Assembly (NCBI GenBank): GCA_965201115.1
Contig: OZ241745.1
Location: 3,162,001-3,226,000 of the forward strand
Direction of reading: 5' to 3'
DNA: 64,000 nucleotides
DNA from: JANQOH01 sp965201115
GTDB lineage: Bacteria > Pseudomonadota > Alphaproteobacteria > UBA7887
The notes beneath the pieces were generated by a model that searched no databases, was not told the DNA's origin, and was given only the letters and a program-made list of their open reading frames with translations. The position numbers and the translations under genes were made by a program. Numbering within the stretch: position 1 is the stretch's first letter; each line of letters starts with the position of its first letter. Below are positions 51,020-59,831 of this stretch, piece by piece.

Positions 51020-51256
51020 ATGCCCGCTTTCGCCTTCGACACGCTCAAGGCCGCCCGTGCGCTGACCGCGGCCGGCGCGAAGGAGCCTTTGGCCGAAGCC
51101 ATTGTCACGACCATGAACGACGCCGTGACCGAGGGCGTCGCCACCAAGGCCGATGTCGCCGAGCTCAAGGCGGAGATATCCGCGGTCAAGTGGGTGCTCG
51201 GCTTCGTTGCCGCCGTGCAGATACTCATGGCCGGCCGCCTGTTCGGCGCGTTCTGA
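51020..51256 (+). CDS. Small DUF1640/coiled-coil-like membrane protein
   Basis: 78 aa. FDTLKAARALTAAGAKEPLA and VTTMNDAVTEGVATKADVAE then LKAEISAVKWVL resemble the DUF1640 (CCDC90-like) pattern of a short coiled coil leading to a C-terminal membrane helix (WVLGFVAAVQILMAGRLF). Function unknown. A diverged second copy lies 420 bases downstream. Confidence 0.7.
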   Translation: MPAFAFDTLKAARALTAAGAKEPLAEAIVTTMNDAVTEGVATKADVAELKAEISAVKWVLGFVAAVQILMAGRLFGAF

Positions 51257-51276
51257 TCCCCCGGAGGGCGCGGAGC

Positions 51277-51341
51277 AGGGGGCGAATCGGCGTTCCGGGC
51301 AGGTCGGACGATTCGCGCAGGCCGTCGATCGGGTAGCGTCG
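51277..51341 (-). pseudogene. Second fragment of the der 3' region
   Basis: 65 bases match der at 58478-58542. They read RYPIDGLRESSDLPGTPIRP on the minus strand against RYLINGLRESFDLPGTPIRL in Der. This copy reaches further into der than the fragment at 50731 and sits at the start of the second local duplication unit. Confidence 0.8.
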
Positions 51342-51372
51342 CGCTCGACCGTGCGCTAACCGTCGCCGGCGC

Positions 51373-51417
51373 GGCGGGCGGGGACGCCCGCGCACCCAAG
51401 CCCCGCCGTCGGCGGGG
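51373..51417 (+). repeat. Dispersed double-hairpin repeat
   Basis: Same GTCG-loop variant as at 50850-50894, at the matching place in the second duplication unit. Confidence 0.85.
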
Positions 51418-51441
51418 TCAGGCACTTCCGGTACAGGCGCC

Positions 51442-51936
51442 ATGCCCGCTTTTGCCTTCGACACGCTCAAGGCCGCCCGTGCGCTGACCGCGGCAGGCGC
51501 GAAGGAGCCTTTGGCCGAAGCCATTGTCACGACCATGAACGACGCCGTGACCGAGGGCGTCGCCGCCAAGGCCGATGTCGCCGAGCTCAAGGCGGGGATA
51601 TCCGCGATCGAGTGGGCGCCCGGCTTCGTTGCCGCCGTGCGGATACTCATGGCCGGCCGCCGGTTCGGCGCGTTCCGACCTCCGGAGGGGGCAACCCGAA
51701 GGGCGCCGTATTTCAGGGTTGCGCGCGGCGGCGGAAGCGCGGTAATACCAATGGCTATTGATATTGACCTTTCTGTGCCCATTTTCGCGTGCCGATGGAT
51801 GCGATTTTCTCCGGCATGGCGATCAGGCGGCTCCAAGCGTCGCCGGCGGCATCGACAATGTCGCCGTAGCTCTCGAAGACGCGGTTGGATAACCGCGTCT
51901 GGCGTAGATACTGCCAGACGTGCTCGACCGGGTTGA
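51442..51936 (+). pseudogene. Second DUF1640-like copy, stop codon lost
   Basis: The first 76 codons match the gene at 51020 with about nine changes (for example FVAAVRILMAGRRFGAF). The stop codon TGA of copy 1 has become CGA, so the frame reads on for another 87 codons, through the left end of the IS630 remnant. The membrane helix is weakened by Pro and Arg changes (IEWAPGF, VRILMAGRR). Probably decayed. Confidence 0.75.
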
Positions 51937-52619
51937 ATTCGGGCGCGTAGGGCGGCGGCAGCAAGGGGCCGATGTTGCGCGGCCATTCGAGCGCGTCGGC
52001 GGTGTGCCGGGCGGCGCCGTCGAGCAGGAGAATGGCATGAGCGCCGGGGCGGACGATGCGCGCAATCTCGTCGATGCGGTGTTGCATCGCCTCGGTGTTC
52101 GCCATGGGCATGACGACCGCGGCGCCGACCCCGCGCGCTCATGATACTCCACTCCGAACCGGCGCTCGATCTCCGCCCGCAGGTCAACCCGCCGCCGGGG
52201 CGCCACGCCGCCGGTCTGCGGATCGGGGCCGGTCTCGACGAGCTCAGCCAGCTCCGCCAACTGCGCCGCGCTCAACCGCCGACGCGCTCCCGGAGCCTTG
52301 CGGCTCGCAAGGCCGTCCGGACCCTCGGCGTTGAAGCGGCGCACCCAGTCCCGAAGCGTTTGACGGCTCATCCCGCCCAACGCCGCAGCCTCGGCGCGTG
52401 ACTTCGCTTCGTAAACGGCCGCAATCGACAGAAGCCGACACGCCTGGGCGCTATCCCCCGCCGCCCGAGCGGCCGCGCGAACCCGAACCGCGTCAAAGTC
52501 CGTTCGCAACGCTATCGTCATCGCACTATCCCCTTTGTGTGGCCGAACAGGAACATAACCAAACCATATCCCCATCGAACAGACAATAGCAACGAGTCAA
52601 CATCAATAGCCCTTGTTAT
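51745..52619 (-). mobile_element. IS630-family element with internally deleted transposase
   Basis: Terminal inverted repeats 51745-51768 and 52596-52619 match at 21 of 24 bases (ggctattgat core). On the minus strand the N-terminal helix-turn-helix region is present (LRTDFDAVRVRAAARAAGDS, MSRQTLRDWVRRFNAEG) up to RRFGVEYHER. Near 52136 the sequence jumps, in another frame, to RGVGAAVVMPMANTEAMQHR followed by the C-terminal DDE part (AHAILLLDGAARH, LLPPPYAPEFNPVEHVWQYL). About 100 residues, including the first catalytic Asp, are lost. TA dinucleotides flank both ends, as expected for IS630. Confidence 0.85.
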
Positions 52620-52705
52620 AACTTGTGCGTGAGCGGCGCTGGCGCGGGTTGCAGACCTCGCGCGCGCGCAAGGCGCCGCAACGAAAAATCCGGAGGAAAC
52701 GCGCC

Positions 52706-55700
52706 ATGACCGAATCTTTTGTACGCCCCCCCCCCCCCCCCCCCCGCACGACTGGGGCTGAGCGCCGAATCGCGTTAGCCTTTCTCGTTTTTCTCGGCCT
52801 CGCCGGCCTTGGATACGCGCCGACGCATGCGCTTAAACTGGGAACCGGCGCCGACGACGTCGTCACCGTTCCGACATTCGCCGATGCGGCGGACTACAAC
52901 GCCAACGACGGCAAAAACGCCGGAAACTGGGTCCGGATCGGGTCGCGCGTGCTGCCCAATTGGAATATCCCCGGTTTCTTCGACGAAGGGGCCGTCACCG
53001 CCGACAAGCTGATCGCGACCTATACGGATACGGCGGCGTATCTGGCCGACAGCGGCCGCGCGAACAGGTTGTTCGCCGTCATCGACGGCAATCTCTATTA
53101 TGTCAGGGAGCTTGAGGCGTTCGACGACAACCGGGGGCTGACCGATTCCAATTTGCCGAACGCCATCGGCCTGCCGAACGCCAACACGGTGGCCCTTGGA
53201 GACAATGCGAGGGCAAAGGCATACGAAACCACCGCCGTAGGCCGCGATGCCCGGGCTACGGTGGCGTCAAGCACAGCGCTCGGCACCGGTTCGTACGCAA
53301 CGGGAGATGGGAGTACCGCTGTCGGCGCCGGCGCCGGCGCGCCGGGGTGGAAGGCCACGGCGGTCGGCGAAGGGTCGCGGGTTTTCAGCCGCGACTCCGT
53401 CGCCGTGGGGCACTGGAGCCGCGCATTCGGCGACGCCTCCGCGGTAATGGGCAACCGCGCGACCGCCTTCGGGAGAAACATCGCGGCGATCGGTACGGAT
53501 TCCGCCGCCATAGGCGACGGGAATGTCGCGTTGGGCCGGCAGGCATGGGCCGCGAATTGGGGGCCGGACGGCGAACACTCGACAGCCATTCCCGAGGGCG
53601 TGACCTATCTGACAGTTTGCGCGCTGGATTCCGCTTATGTGACCGACGGTCAACGGTTCGCCAACGATTGCGCCCAGTCCCTCACACAGGCGGAAAAGGA
53701 GCATGCGAACCTGCTTCCCGGCAACAGCGCCGGGGAGGCCTATCGCCGCGCGATTCAGACCCGTTTGAAGGCGCGTCTCAATTCCCATGCGGCGAACGGC
53801 GCCATCGCGGTCGGTGACCGGGCATTGGCAAGCAGCGGCAGGACCACGGCCATCGGCCAGCACGCGCGCGCGATGCAGCAGGGTTCGACAGCGCTCGGCG
53901 CGAACGCCACTGTCTTCGCCACGCCTCAAGCGTGGAGCGGAAGCGCGGATTGGTCCGTGGCCATCGGGCTCGATTCGCGCGTGGCCGGCAACGCCAGCGT
54001 TGCGTTGGGCAGTTTCACGAAGATCTACGGCGCCTATGGCGGCGACAGCCTTACCGCGCTCGGTTACTGGTCCAGCGCCATCGGGAACTCGAACACGGCG
54101 GTAGGCCGCGGCGCCGAAGCGGCGAACTGGGGGCCCGGCGTGCGCGGCGCGTGGGATCTCCCCGAGGGCGGTATCGAAGCGATGATCAGCTGCGCCGAGG
54201 ACGCCCGAATCGCGGCCGATGGTCGACGATTCGCCGATTTTTGCGACCGCGCGCTGACCGCCGCGGAACGGGAAAACGCGAATCTTTCCGCGGATTCGGC
54301 GGCGGGGCTGGCGTTCAGACAAGGCGTTCAGGCGCGCCTGCGCGAGCGCCTGAACGAATTCTACATCTACAACGGAACGGCGCTGGGCGCCCGGGCGCGG
54401 GCGCGGGCCAGCCGGAGCACCGCGGTCGGGGCGCGCTCCGACGCCTTCGCCTCCGCCGGCGTCGCCGTCGGCGCGGAGGCCGTCGCCGGCCCCGCGGCAT
54501 TGGGGCCCCAAGGCTATGTGGGCGTCGCCGACACGCTGCCGACTTACGACGACTTCGCGGCGTATCTCGAGGTCGAGAACCGGTCCTCGGGATGGATTAG
54601 CGTGGACGACCATGTGTATCCGGCTTGGGAGATCGACGCCTTCTTCGGCTTCGGCGCCCGCGACTTCGCCGCCGCCGATATCGTGGCGAAGTACGATGAC
54701 GCCGCGGCGTATCTCGCCGACGGCGCACGCGCGAACCGCCCCTTCGCGATTATCGGCGGCATTCTCTACCGCACCCCGGGGCTGGAGGCGGCGCGCGCTT
54801 CCGGGCGGCTCGAGATTGCGTTGCAGAACTCGGTCCCGCAGCCGGGCGGCGGATACAAGGCCGTTGCCGTGGGCGCCAACGCCCACGCGATGGGAACCTA
54901 CGCCACGGCGCTCGGCGGCGACGCGCGCGCGGCGGCCGCGGGCGCGCTCGCGGTCGGAGCCGGCGCGGGCGCCAGCGGCGCCGGAGAATGGTCCACCGCC
55001 GTTGGCTCGTGGGCCGACGCGCCGGGCCTGAACGCCACTGCACTGGGGGAAAACGCCGGCGCGTTCGGCCAATGGTCCACCGCGGTGGGCTCGCTCGCCA
55101 ACGCGGCCGGAAGGAGCGGCACGGCGGTGGGTCTGGCGGCGCAGACGGGCGCCGCGGCCGACGCCACCGCGATCGGCGAGGCCGCCGTGGCGTTCGGCGC
55201 CGAGACCGTTGCGCTCGGACGCGCCGCCGTCGCCGGAGCCGAGGTCCATGACATCGTCCCGCAAAACGGGCGCTTGTGGGAACTCGTCCAGTGCGCCGAG
55301 GACGCGGGGCGATATGTCGATGACGCCGTGGACTTCGAAACGGAATGTCTCAAATATCTCACAGCCGCCGAGCAGGCGAACGCTGACATGTTCGCGTGGA
55401 CGGAAGCGGGAGAAGCCGCCCGCGGCGCGGTGCAGACGCGGCTCAAGGCGCAATGCGGCTTGTCGGTCGATCGCGCCACGGCGGTCGGCGCTTACGCTCA
55501 TGCGTCGGGGGCCGGCAGCATCGCGCTGGGCCGCGGCGCGGAGGCGGCGGGGGCGAACGCCATCGCCATCGGCGCCGGGGTTGCCGCCGCCGCCAACGAA
55601 GCGGTCATCGGCGCCGCGGGGCACAGCTACCGTCTTCCGGGCTTTGCGGCGGAAGAGGGGCTGGCGCGGCTCCTGGGCGTGGATTCGCAGGGCCGGCTGG

Positions 55701-57022
55701 TGGCCGGCGGGGCGAGTTTCGAACCCGGCGCGCCCGAACTCGGCATTCGCGTCGCCACGCTGGAGCTCGATGCACGCTCGGTCGGGCGCCGCGTCGGGAC
55801 CCTCGAGACAACGACGAAGACGATCGAGGATGAAGTGACCGGCGTGGACAATCGCCTGGGCCAAGGCAATCAGCCGCCGCACGCGGATGGCCGCGGCGAG
55901 GGCACGGTCTTCCAGCGCATTGCGGCGCTGGACGCCGACATGGGCGCCCCCGACGACGACGGCCGCCGCGGCGAAGACGCGAGCGCCTTCCAGCGCATCG
56001 CCGCGCTGGACACGATTATCGACGACGCGGTCGAGGGCGATCTCGCCGTGGCGGCGGTAAACCAGAAAATCGAGGAGAGGACAAGCAATCTGGACGTCAC
56101 AACCGACGACGACGGCTATGTGCAAACCGGGGAAGGCGATGGCGGCAATGTTCGGGAAATCGTCGCGGAGACCGACCGGGGATCGACGAAGCGTGTCGAG
56201 ACCGTGAAAATCCGCACGGGAACCGGCGATGATCGCGTGGTGGTCACCCTCAAGGGGGCGACCAACGAGCAGATCATGACGCTGGTCGCGCTGCTCAGCA
56301 ACAGCGAACTGTCGAACCGGCCGGTAACGGGCGCCGATGGCGAACCCGTCGGCACGACGATGGAAGAGTTCCTGGAGCTGGACAAGAACAAAGCCTTGGC
56401 GGATGCAGGCGCGAGCGAGCAGGAGCGGGCGGCGAACGCCGTGTCGGCTACCGAGCGCCTCGCCTATCTGTTCCAGGCGCTCTACGGCAAGCCCTACGGA
56501 GAGACCGACGGCGTCACAGTGCCGGCAACCGACAGCGACGACCCGGACCCCCGGAGCATTGCCGGGCGGGCGGCGATTATCGAGCTCGACGACCGCAAGG
56601 CGCTCCGGAAACTGGATGACGCCGGCGCTATCGACGAAGTGGTGGTGCAGGAAATCGGCCCCGGCGGGGGCCGTCTGCGCACACTGCCCATGAGCCTGTT
56701 CGACGGCGCGGAAGCGCTCGCGCAAGTCAACGCGCTGACGGGCCGCGTCGACGGCGTCCGCCGCGATCTGAACGATCTTTCGGAGCGCGTGGACGGTTCC
56801 GCGGCGATGGCCTCGGCGCTCACCGCGTTGCCGAACGTCGTTCCGGGCGGCGGCCGGGTCTATGTCGGGGCCGGGGCGGGCAACTATCGCGGCGAACAGG
56901 CGCTGGCGCTGGGCCTCAGCACCCGGCTGGACCGCGAGTCCAACATCTTCGTCAACATCGGCGCGGCGATAAGCACCGGGGGCGAAGTGGTCTCGCGCAT
57001 CGGCGCCGGCGTCGTCTGGTAG
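52706..57022 (+). CDS. Trimeric autotransporter adhesin (YadA-like)
   Basis: 1438 aa from ATG 52706, with an ggagga ribosome site. A hydrophobic signal segment (residues 22-42, IALAFLVFLGLAGLGYA) follows a six-proline run encoded by the C tract. The passenger has many YadA/Hep_Hag head repeats (STALGTGSYATGDGSTAVGA, then STAVGSLANAAGRSGTAVG). Two unusual modules are repeated in it: a DAADYNANDGKN..GNWVRI type twice and a Cys-containing CALDSAYVTDGQRF type three times. A coiled-coil stalk (two FQRIAALD repeats) leads to a YadA anchor (NALTGRVDGVRRDLNDLSER .. RIGAGVVW) that trimerises into a 12-strand barrel. It should mediate attachment to surfaces or hosts. Confidence 0.95.
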   Translation: MTESFVRPPPPPPRTTGAERRIALAFLVFLGLAGLGYAPTHALKLGTGADDVVTVPTFADAADYNANDGKNAGNWVRIGSRVLPNWNIPGFFDEGAVTADKLIATYTDTAAYLADSGRANRLFAVIDGNLYYVRELEAFDDNRGLTDSNLPNAIGLPNANTVALGDNARAKAYETTAVGRDARATVASSTALGTGSYATGDGSTAVGAGAGAPGWKATAVGEGSRVFSRDSVAVGHWSRAFGDASAVMGNRATAFGRNIAAIGTDSAAIGDGNVALGRQAWAANWGPDGEHSTAIPEGVTYLTVCALDSAYVTDGQRFANDCAQSLTQAEKEHANLLPGNSAGEAYRRAIQTRLKARLNSHAANGAIAVGDRALASSGRTTAIGQHARAMQQGSTALGANATVFATPQAWSGSADWSVAIGLDSRVAGNASVALGSFTKIYGAYGGDSLTALGYWSSAIGNSNTAVGRGAEAANWGPGVRGAWDLPEGGIEAMISCAEDARIAADGRRFADFCDRALTAAERENANLSADSAAGLAFRQGVQARLRERLNEFYIYNGTALGARARARASRSTAVGARSDAFASAGVAVGAEAVAGPAALGPQGYVGVADTLPTYDDFAAYLEVENRSSGWISVDDHVYPAWEIDAFFGFGARDFAAADIVAKYDDAAAYLADGARANRPFAIIGGILYRTPGLEAARASGRLEIALQNSVPQPGGGYKAVAVGANAHAMGTYATALGGDARAAAAGALAVGAGAGASGAGEWSTAVGSWADAPGLNATALGENAGAFGQWSTAVGSLANAAGRSGTAVGLAAQTGAAADATAIGEAAVAFGAETVALGRAAVAGAEVHDIVPQNGRLWELVQCAEDAGRYVDDAVDFETECLKYLTAAEQANADMFAWTEAGEAARGAVQTRLKAQCGLSVDRATAVGAYAHASGAGSIALGRGAEAAGANAIAIGAGVAAAANEAVIGAAGHSYRLPGFAAEEGLARLLGVDSQGRLVAGGASFEPGAPELGIRVATLELDARSVGRRVGTLETTTKTIEDEVTGVDNRLGQGNQPPHADGRGEGTVFQRIAALDADMGAPDDDGRRGEDASAFQRIAALDTIIDDAVEGDLAVAAVNQKIEERTSNLDVTTDDDGYVQTGEGDGGNVREIVAETDRGSTKRVETVKIRTGTGDDRVVVTLKGATNEQIMTLVALLSNSELSNRPVTGADGEPVGTTMEEFLELDKNKALADAGASEQERAANAVSATERLAYLFQALYGKPYGETDGVTVPATDSDDPDPRSIAGRAAIIELDDRKALRKLDDAGAIDEVVVQEIGPGGGRLRTLPMSLFDGAEALAQVNALTGRVDGVRRDLNDLSERVDGSAAMASALTALPNVVPGGGRVYVGAGAGNYRGEQALALGLSTRLDRESNIFVNIGAAISTGGEVVSRIGAGVVW
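52726..52745 (+). repeat. 20-base poly-C tract in the adhesin 5' coding region
   Basis: Twenty consecutive C in codons 7-14 of the adhesin. The present length keeps the gene in frame. Loss of one C leads to TAG at 52776; gain of one leads to TGA near 52759. Such tracts are known contingency loci. The exact length in an assembly is uncertain. Confidence 0.9.
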
Positions 57023-57138
57023 CGCAACCCTGGCGGCGGCGCATCCTCCCGCGCCGCCGCCGCTTCGCCTGGGAGCGCGGGCGGGGCGGCGTTGGCGCGA
57101 GAGGCGCGCCTCTCCCGGCGGGGTTCGGGGCGGTTGCC

Positions 57139-57187
57139 GACGTGCGGGCAGGATGCCCGCGGTCCCGGGCCCCGCCTTCGGCGGGGT
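57139..57187 (+). repeat. Dispersed double-hairpin repeat
   Basis: gcgggcaggatgcccgcgg and gccttcggcggggtt, lying between the adhesin stop and Rpn copy 2. It ends 10 bases before the sequence shared by the two Rpn loci begins. Confidence 0.85.
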
Positions 57188-57254
57188 TGCCGGCGCCGGG
57201 GCGGGTTGGGGTACGGTTGCGGGAGTTCGCCGTTTGCCGCCGGGAGGCGCGCCC

Positions 57255-58379
57255 ATGCCCGCTAACCACGACGCCGCGTACAAGTTCTGGCACGAGTTCG
57301 CGGCGGTGGTCGAACACCTTCTGCTCGGCTTCGCGCCTCCGGGGGTCGCCGCCGCGCTCGATCTTGCGACGCTCGAACCGATGTCGACGGAATATGTAGA
57401 TCGCGACCTGCGGCAGAGCCGCGGCGACAAGGTTTGGCGCGTGCGTTTTCGCGGCGGCGGCGCCGGCGACTGTCTTTGGCTTGCGGTCATGCTGGAGTTT
57501 CAGGCGACGGTGGATCCGCGCATGGGGGCGCGTGTGCTTGCGTATAGCGGGCAGTTGTTTCAGAAGCGGATACGTGCGGGCGATTTTTGCGGGGACGGCA
57601 AGTTGCCTCCGGTGTTGCCCATTGTGGTGTATAACGGTCGTCGGCGTTGGTCTGCGCCATTGGATGCGTTTGCGACGATATCGGGGGTTTCGGAGGCTTT
57701 GGCTCCGTTTCAGCCTCGTCAGCGGTATTTATTGCTTGACATGCATGGGTTGCGTGTCGAGGATTTGCCGCGCGACAACATTGTTTCGGCGCAGATTGCG
57801 CTGGAGCAGGGTTCGCCTCCGCATGTTGCGGCGGCGGTGGGCAGTTTGGCGCGGTTGCTGGCGGGGCCTGAGCATGACGAGTTGCGTCGCGTGGTTGCGG
57901 ACTGGGTATCGCGTTTGTTCGCGCGTGATCGGATGCAGGGCGACGCGCGGTTTGCGGCTGCGTTCGAGGCGGCGCGCTTGGCGGGGGATTTGGGGGCCAT
58001 GGAAATAGCGGTAGAGAACTTCAATGCTTGGTACGACCGTCGCGAGCGGCTCATCCGTGAGGGCGAGCGGCGCATTCGCGAGGGCGTGCAGCGCATTCGC
58101 GAGGATGAGCAGCGCATCCGCGAGGGCCAGCAGCGCATCCGCGAGGATGAGCAGCGCATCCGTGAGCGCGGGCTGGAGCGGGAGCGGGCGCTGTTGTTGC
58201 GTCAGGCGGCGCTCAAGTTCGATGGGGAGACGGGGGCGCGCCTGGCGGGGTTGCTCGACGGCGTCGCGGATCCCGAGCGTTTGGGTCGTATCGCGGAGCT
58301 TGTGATTCGCTGCGGCGACGGCGAGGACTTTCTGGCGCAGGCCGCGGAAGCCGGCGCGGCGAATGGATCGGCTCCGTAG
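57255..58379 (+). CDS. Rpn-family (PD-(D/E)XK) putative nuclease, copy 2
   Basis: 374 aa. It is nearly identical to copy 1 (49603-50685), including about 55 bases of leader and the D58 / E81-F-Q83 residues. The main difference is 14 extra residues, two more heptads, in the charged tract (RIREGQQRIREDEQRIRERG). An internal ATG at 57999 (MEIAVENFNAWYD) precedes the tract and follows a G-rich stretch, as in copy 1 at 50347. It is tail to tail with der, with 12 bases between stops. T-rich codon use again suggests transfer. Confidence 0.86.
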   Translation: MPANHDAAYKFWHEFAAVVEHLLLGFAPPGVAAALDLATLEPMSTEYVDRDLRQSRGDKVWRVRFRGGGAGDCLWLAVMLEFQATVDPRMGARVLAYSGQLFQKRIRAGDFCGDGKLPPVLPIVVYNGRRRWSAPLDAFATISGVSEALAPFQPRQRYLLLDMHGLRVEDLPRDNIVSAQIALEQGSPPHVAAAVGSLARLLAGPEHDELRRVVADWVSRLFARDRMQGDARFAAAFEAARLAGDLGAMEIAVENFNAWYDRRERLIREGERRIREGVQRIREDEQRIREGQQRIREDEQRIRERGLERERALLLRQAALKFDGETGARLAGLLDGVADPERLGRIAELVIRCGDGEDFLAQAAEAGAANGSAP

Positions 58380-58391
58380 CGCCGCGGGGCG

Positions 58392-59819
58392 TCAGGCGCG
58401 GCGGGGGCGCGCTGGCGGCGATCCGCGCGTCGGCGCGCGCTTCGTCGGCGCATACGGGTTGCGGCCGGCGCGGGGCAGGAGGCGAATCGGCGTTCCGGGC
58501 AGGTCGAACGATTCGCGCAAGCCGTTGATCAGGTAGCGCCGCCACGATTCCGCGAGGCCGCCGGGGCGGTTTACGAACAGCGCGAAAGTGGGGGGGCGGG
58601 CCGAGACCTGCGCGATATAGCGCACGCGCACGCGGCGGCCGCTGTCGAGCGGGGGCGGGCGATGCGCCAGCATTGCGGCGAGCCAGCGGTTGAGCTCGGC
58701 GGTCGGCAGGCGGCGGCTCCATACATCGCGGCTGGCGAACGCCTCATGCATCAGGCGGTCGAGGCCGCTTCCGGTCAGCGCCGAAACGGGCGCCACGGCG
58801 ACGCCGCGCGCTTGCGCGAGGGCGGAGCGCAGCTGCCGGGCGAGTTGCGCGCGCACGGCGCCGCGCGCGGCGGGCGGGACGAGGTCCCACTTGTTGGCCG
58901 CGATGACGATGGCGCGGCCCTCGTCGAGTATCTGCCGGGCGATGGCGAAATCCTGCCGGTCCATGGGGCCTGTGGCGTCGACGGTGAGCGCGGCGACGTG
59001 GCAGGCGGCGATGGCGCGCCGCGTAGCGCCGGCGGCGCGGCGCTCGATTCCGCCCGCGGGGACGCGGCTCTTGCGGCGCAGGCCGGCGGTGTCGATGGGC
59101 TCCACGCCGCGCCCGCGCCAGCGCCAGCGCGCGGCGACCGCGTCGCGGGTGATGCCGGGCTCCGGGCCGGCGAGCACGCGCGCCTCCCCGAGCATGCGGT
59201 TCATCAGGGTCGATTTGCCGACGTTGGGGCGCCCGACGATGGCGAGTTTCAGCGCGTCGGCGGGGGCGGGTTCGGCGTCTTCGTCCGCGCCCAGGCGCGG
59301 GCAGGCGGCGACCATCGCGTCGTACAGTTCGGCCATGCCCGAGCCGTGCTGGCCCGATACGGCGACCGGGTCGCCGAGGCCGAGTTCGAGGGCGTCGATG
59401 GCGGTTTGTTCGGCGCCGCCTTCGGCCTTGTTGACGAGCACGACGACGGGGCCGCCGCGGCGGCGCAGCCAGCGCGCGAAATGACGATCGACCGGGGTCA
59501 GGCCGGCGCGTCCGTCGAGCGCGAAGAGCGTGAGATCGACGGTATCGAGGGCGGCGCCGGTGTGGGCGAGGGCGCGCGCCTCGAGGCTGTCGTCGAGCGC
59601 GTCCCCGAGGCCTGCGGTGTCGATCAGCCGGAAGCGCGCGGGGCCGAGGCGGGCCGGTCCCTCGCGCCAGTCGCGCGTGACGCCGGGGTTGTCGCCGACC
59701 AGCGCCGCGCGCCGCCCGGCGAGGCGGTTGAACAGGGTCGATTTGCCGACGTTCGGCCGGCCGACGATGGCGACGCGCGCCAATTTGCGCATCGTTTCGC
59801 GCATCGTTTCGCGCGCCAT
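58392..59819 (-). CDS. der: Ribosome biogenesis GTPase Der (EngA)
   Basis: 475 aa with two tandem GTPase domains: VAIVGRPNVGKSTLFNRLAG near residue 15 and LAIVGRPNVGKSTLMNRMLG near 195. Each has its G3 (DTAGL) and G4 (NKAE, NKWD) motifs. The C-terminal KH-like domain (RVRYIAQVSARPPTFALFVN, then RYLINGLRESFDLPGTPIRL) is complete. The first 9 codons hold a 12-base tandem duplication (METMRETMR style), so ATG 59792 may be the true start. It assists 50S assembly. Gene order yfgM-like, bamB, der is typical. Confidence 0.96.
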   Translation of the reverse strand: MARETMRETMRKLARVAIVGRPNVGKSTLFNRLAGRRAALVGDNPGVTRDWREGPARLGPARFRLIDTAGLGDALDDSLEARALAHTGAALDTVDLTLFALDGRAGLTPVDRHFARWLRRRGGPVVVLVNKAEGGAEQTAIDALELGLGDPVAVSGQHGSGMAELYDAMVAACPRLGADEDAEPAPADALKLAIVGRPNVGKSTLMNRMLGEARVLAGPEPGITRDAVAARWRWRGRGVEPIDTAGLRRKSRVPAGGIERRAAGATRRAIAACHVAALTVDATGPMDRQDFAIARQILDEGRAIVIAANKWDLVPPAARGAVRAQLARQLRSALAQARGVAVAPVSALTGSGLDRLMHEAFASRDVWSRRLPTAELNRWLAAMLAHRPPPLDSGRRVRVRYIAQVSARPPTFALFVNRPGGLAESWRRYLINGLRESFDLPGTPIRLLPRAGRNPYAPTKRAPTRGSPPARPRRA

Positions 59820-59831
59820 GCCGCGCGGCGG

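Noticed and set aside
53267..57490. Very long open frame antisense to the adhesin and to Rpn copy 2
   Set aside because: Its codon positions mirror the real genes. GC-rich DNA with few stop codons gives such shadows; the sense strand has a clear signal peptide, repeats and anchor.
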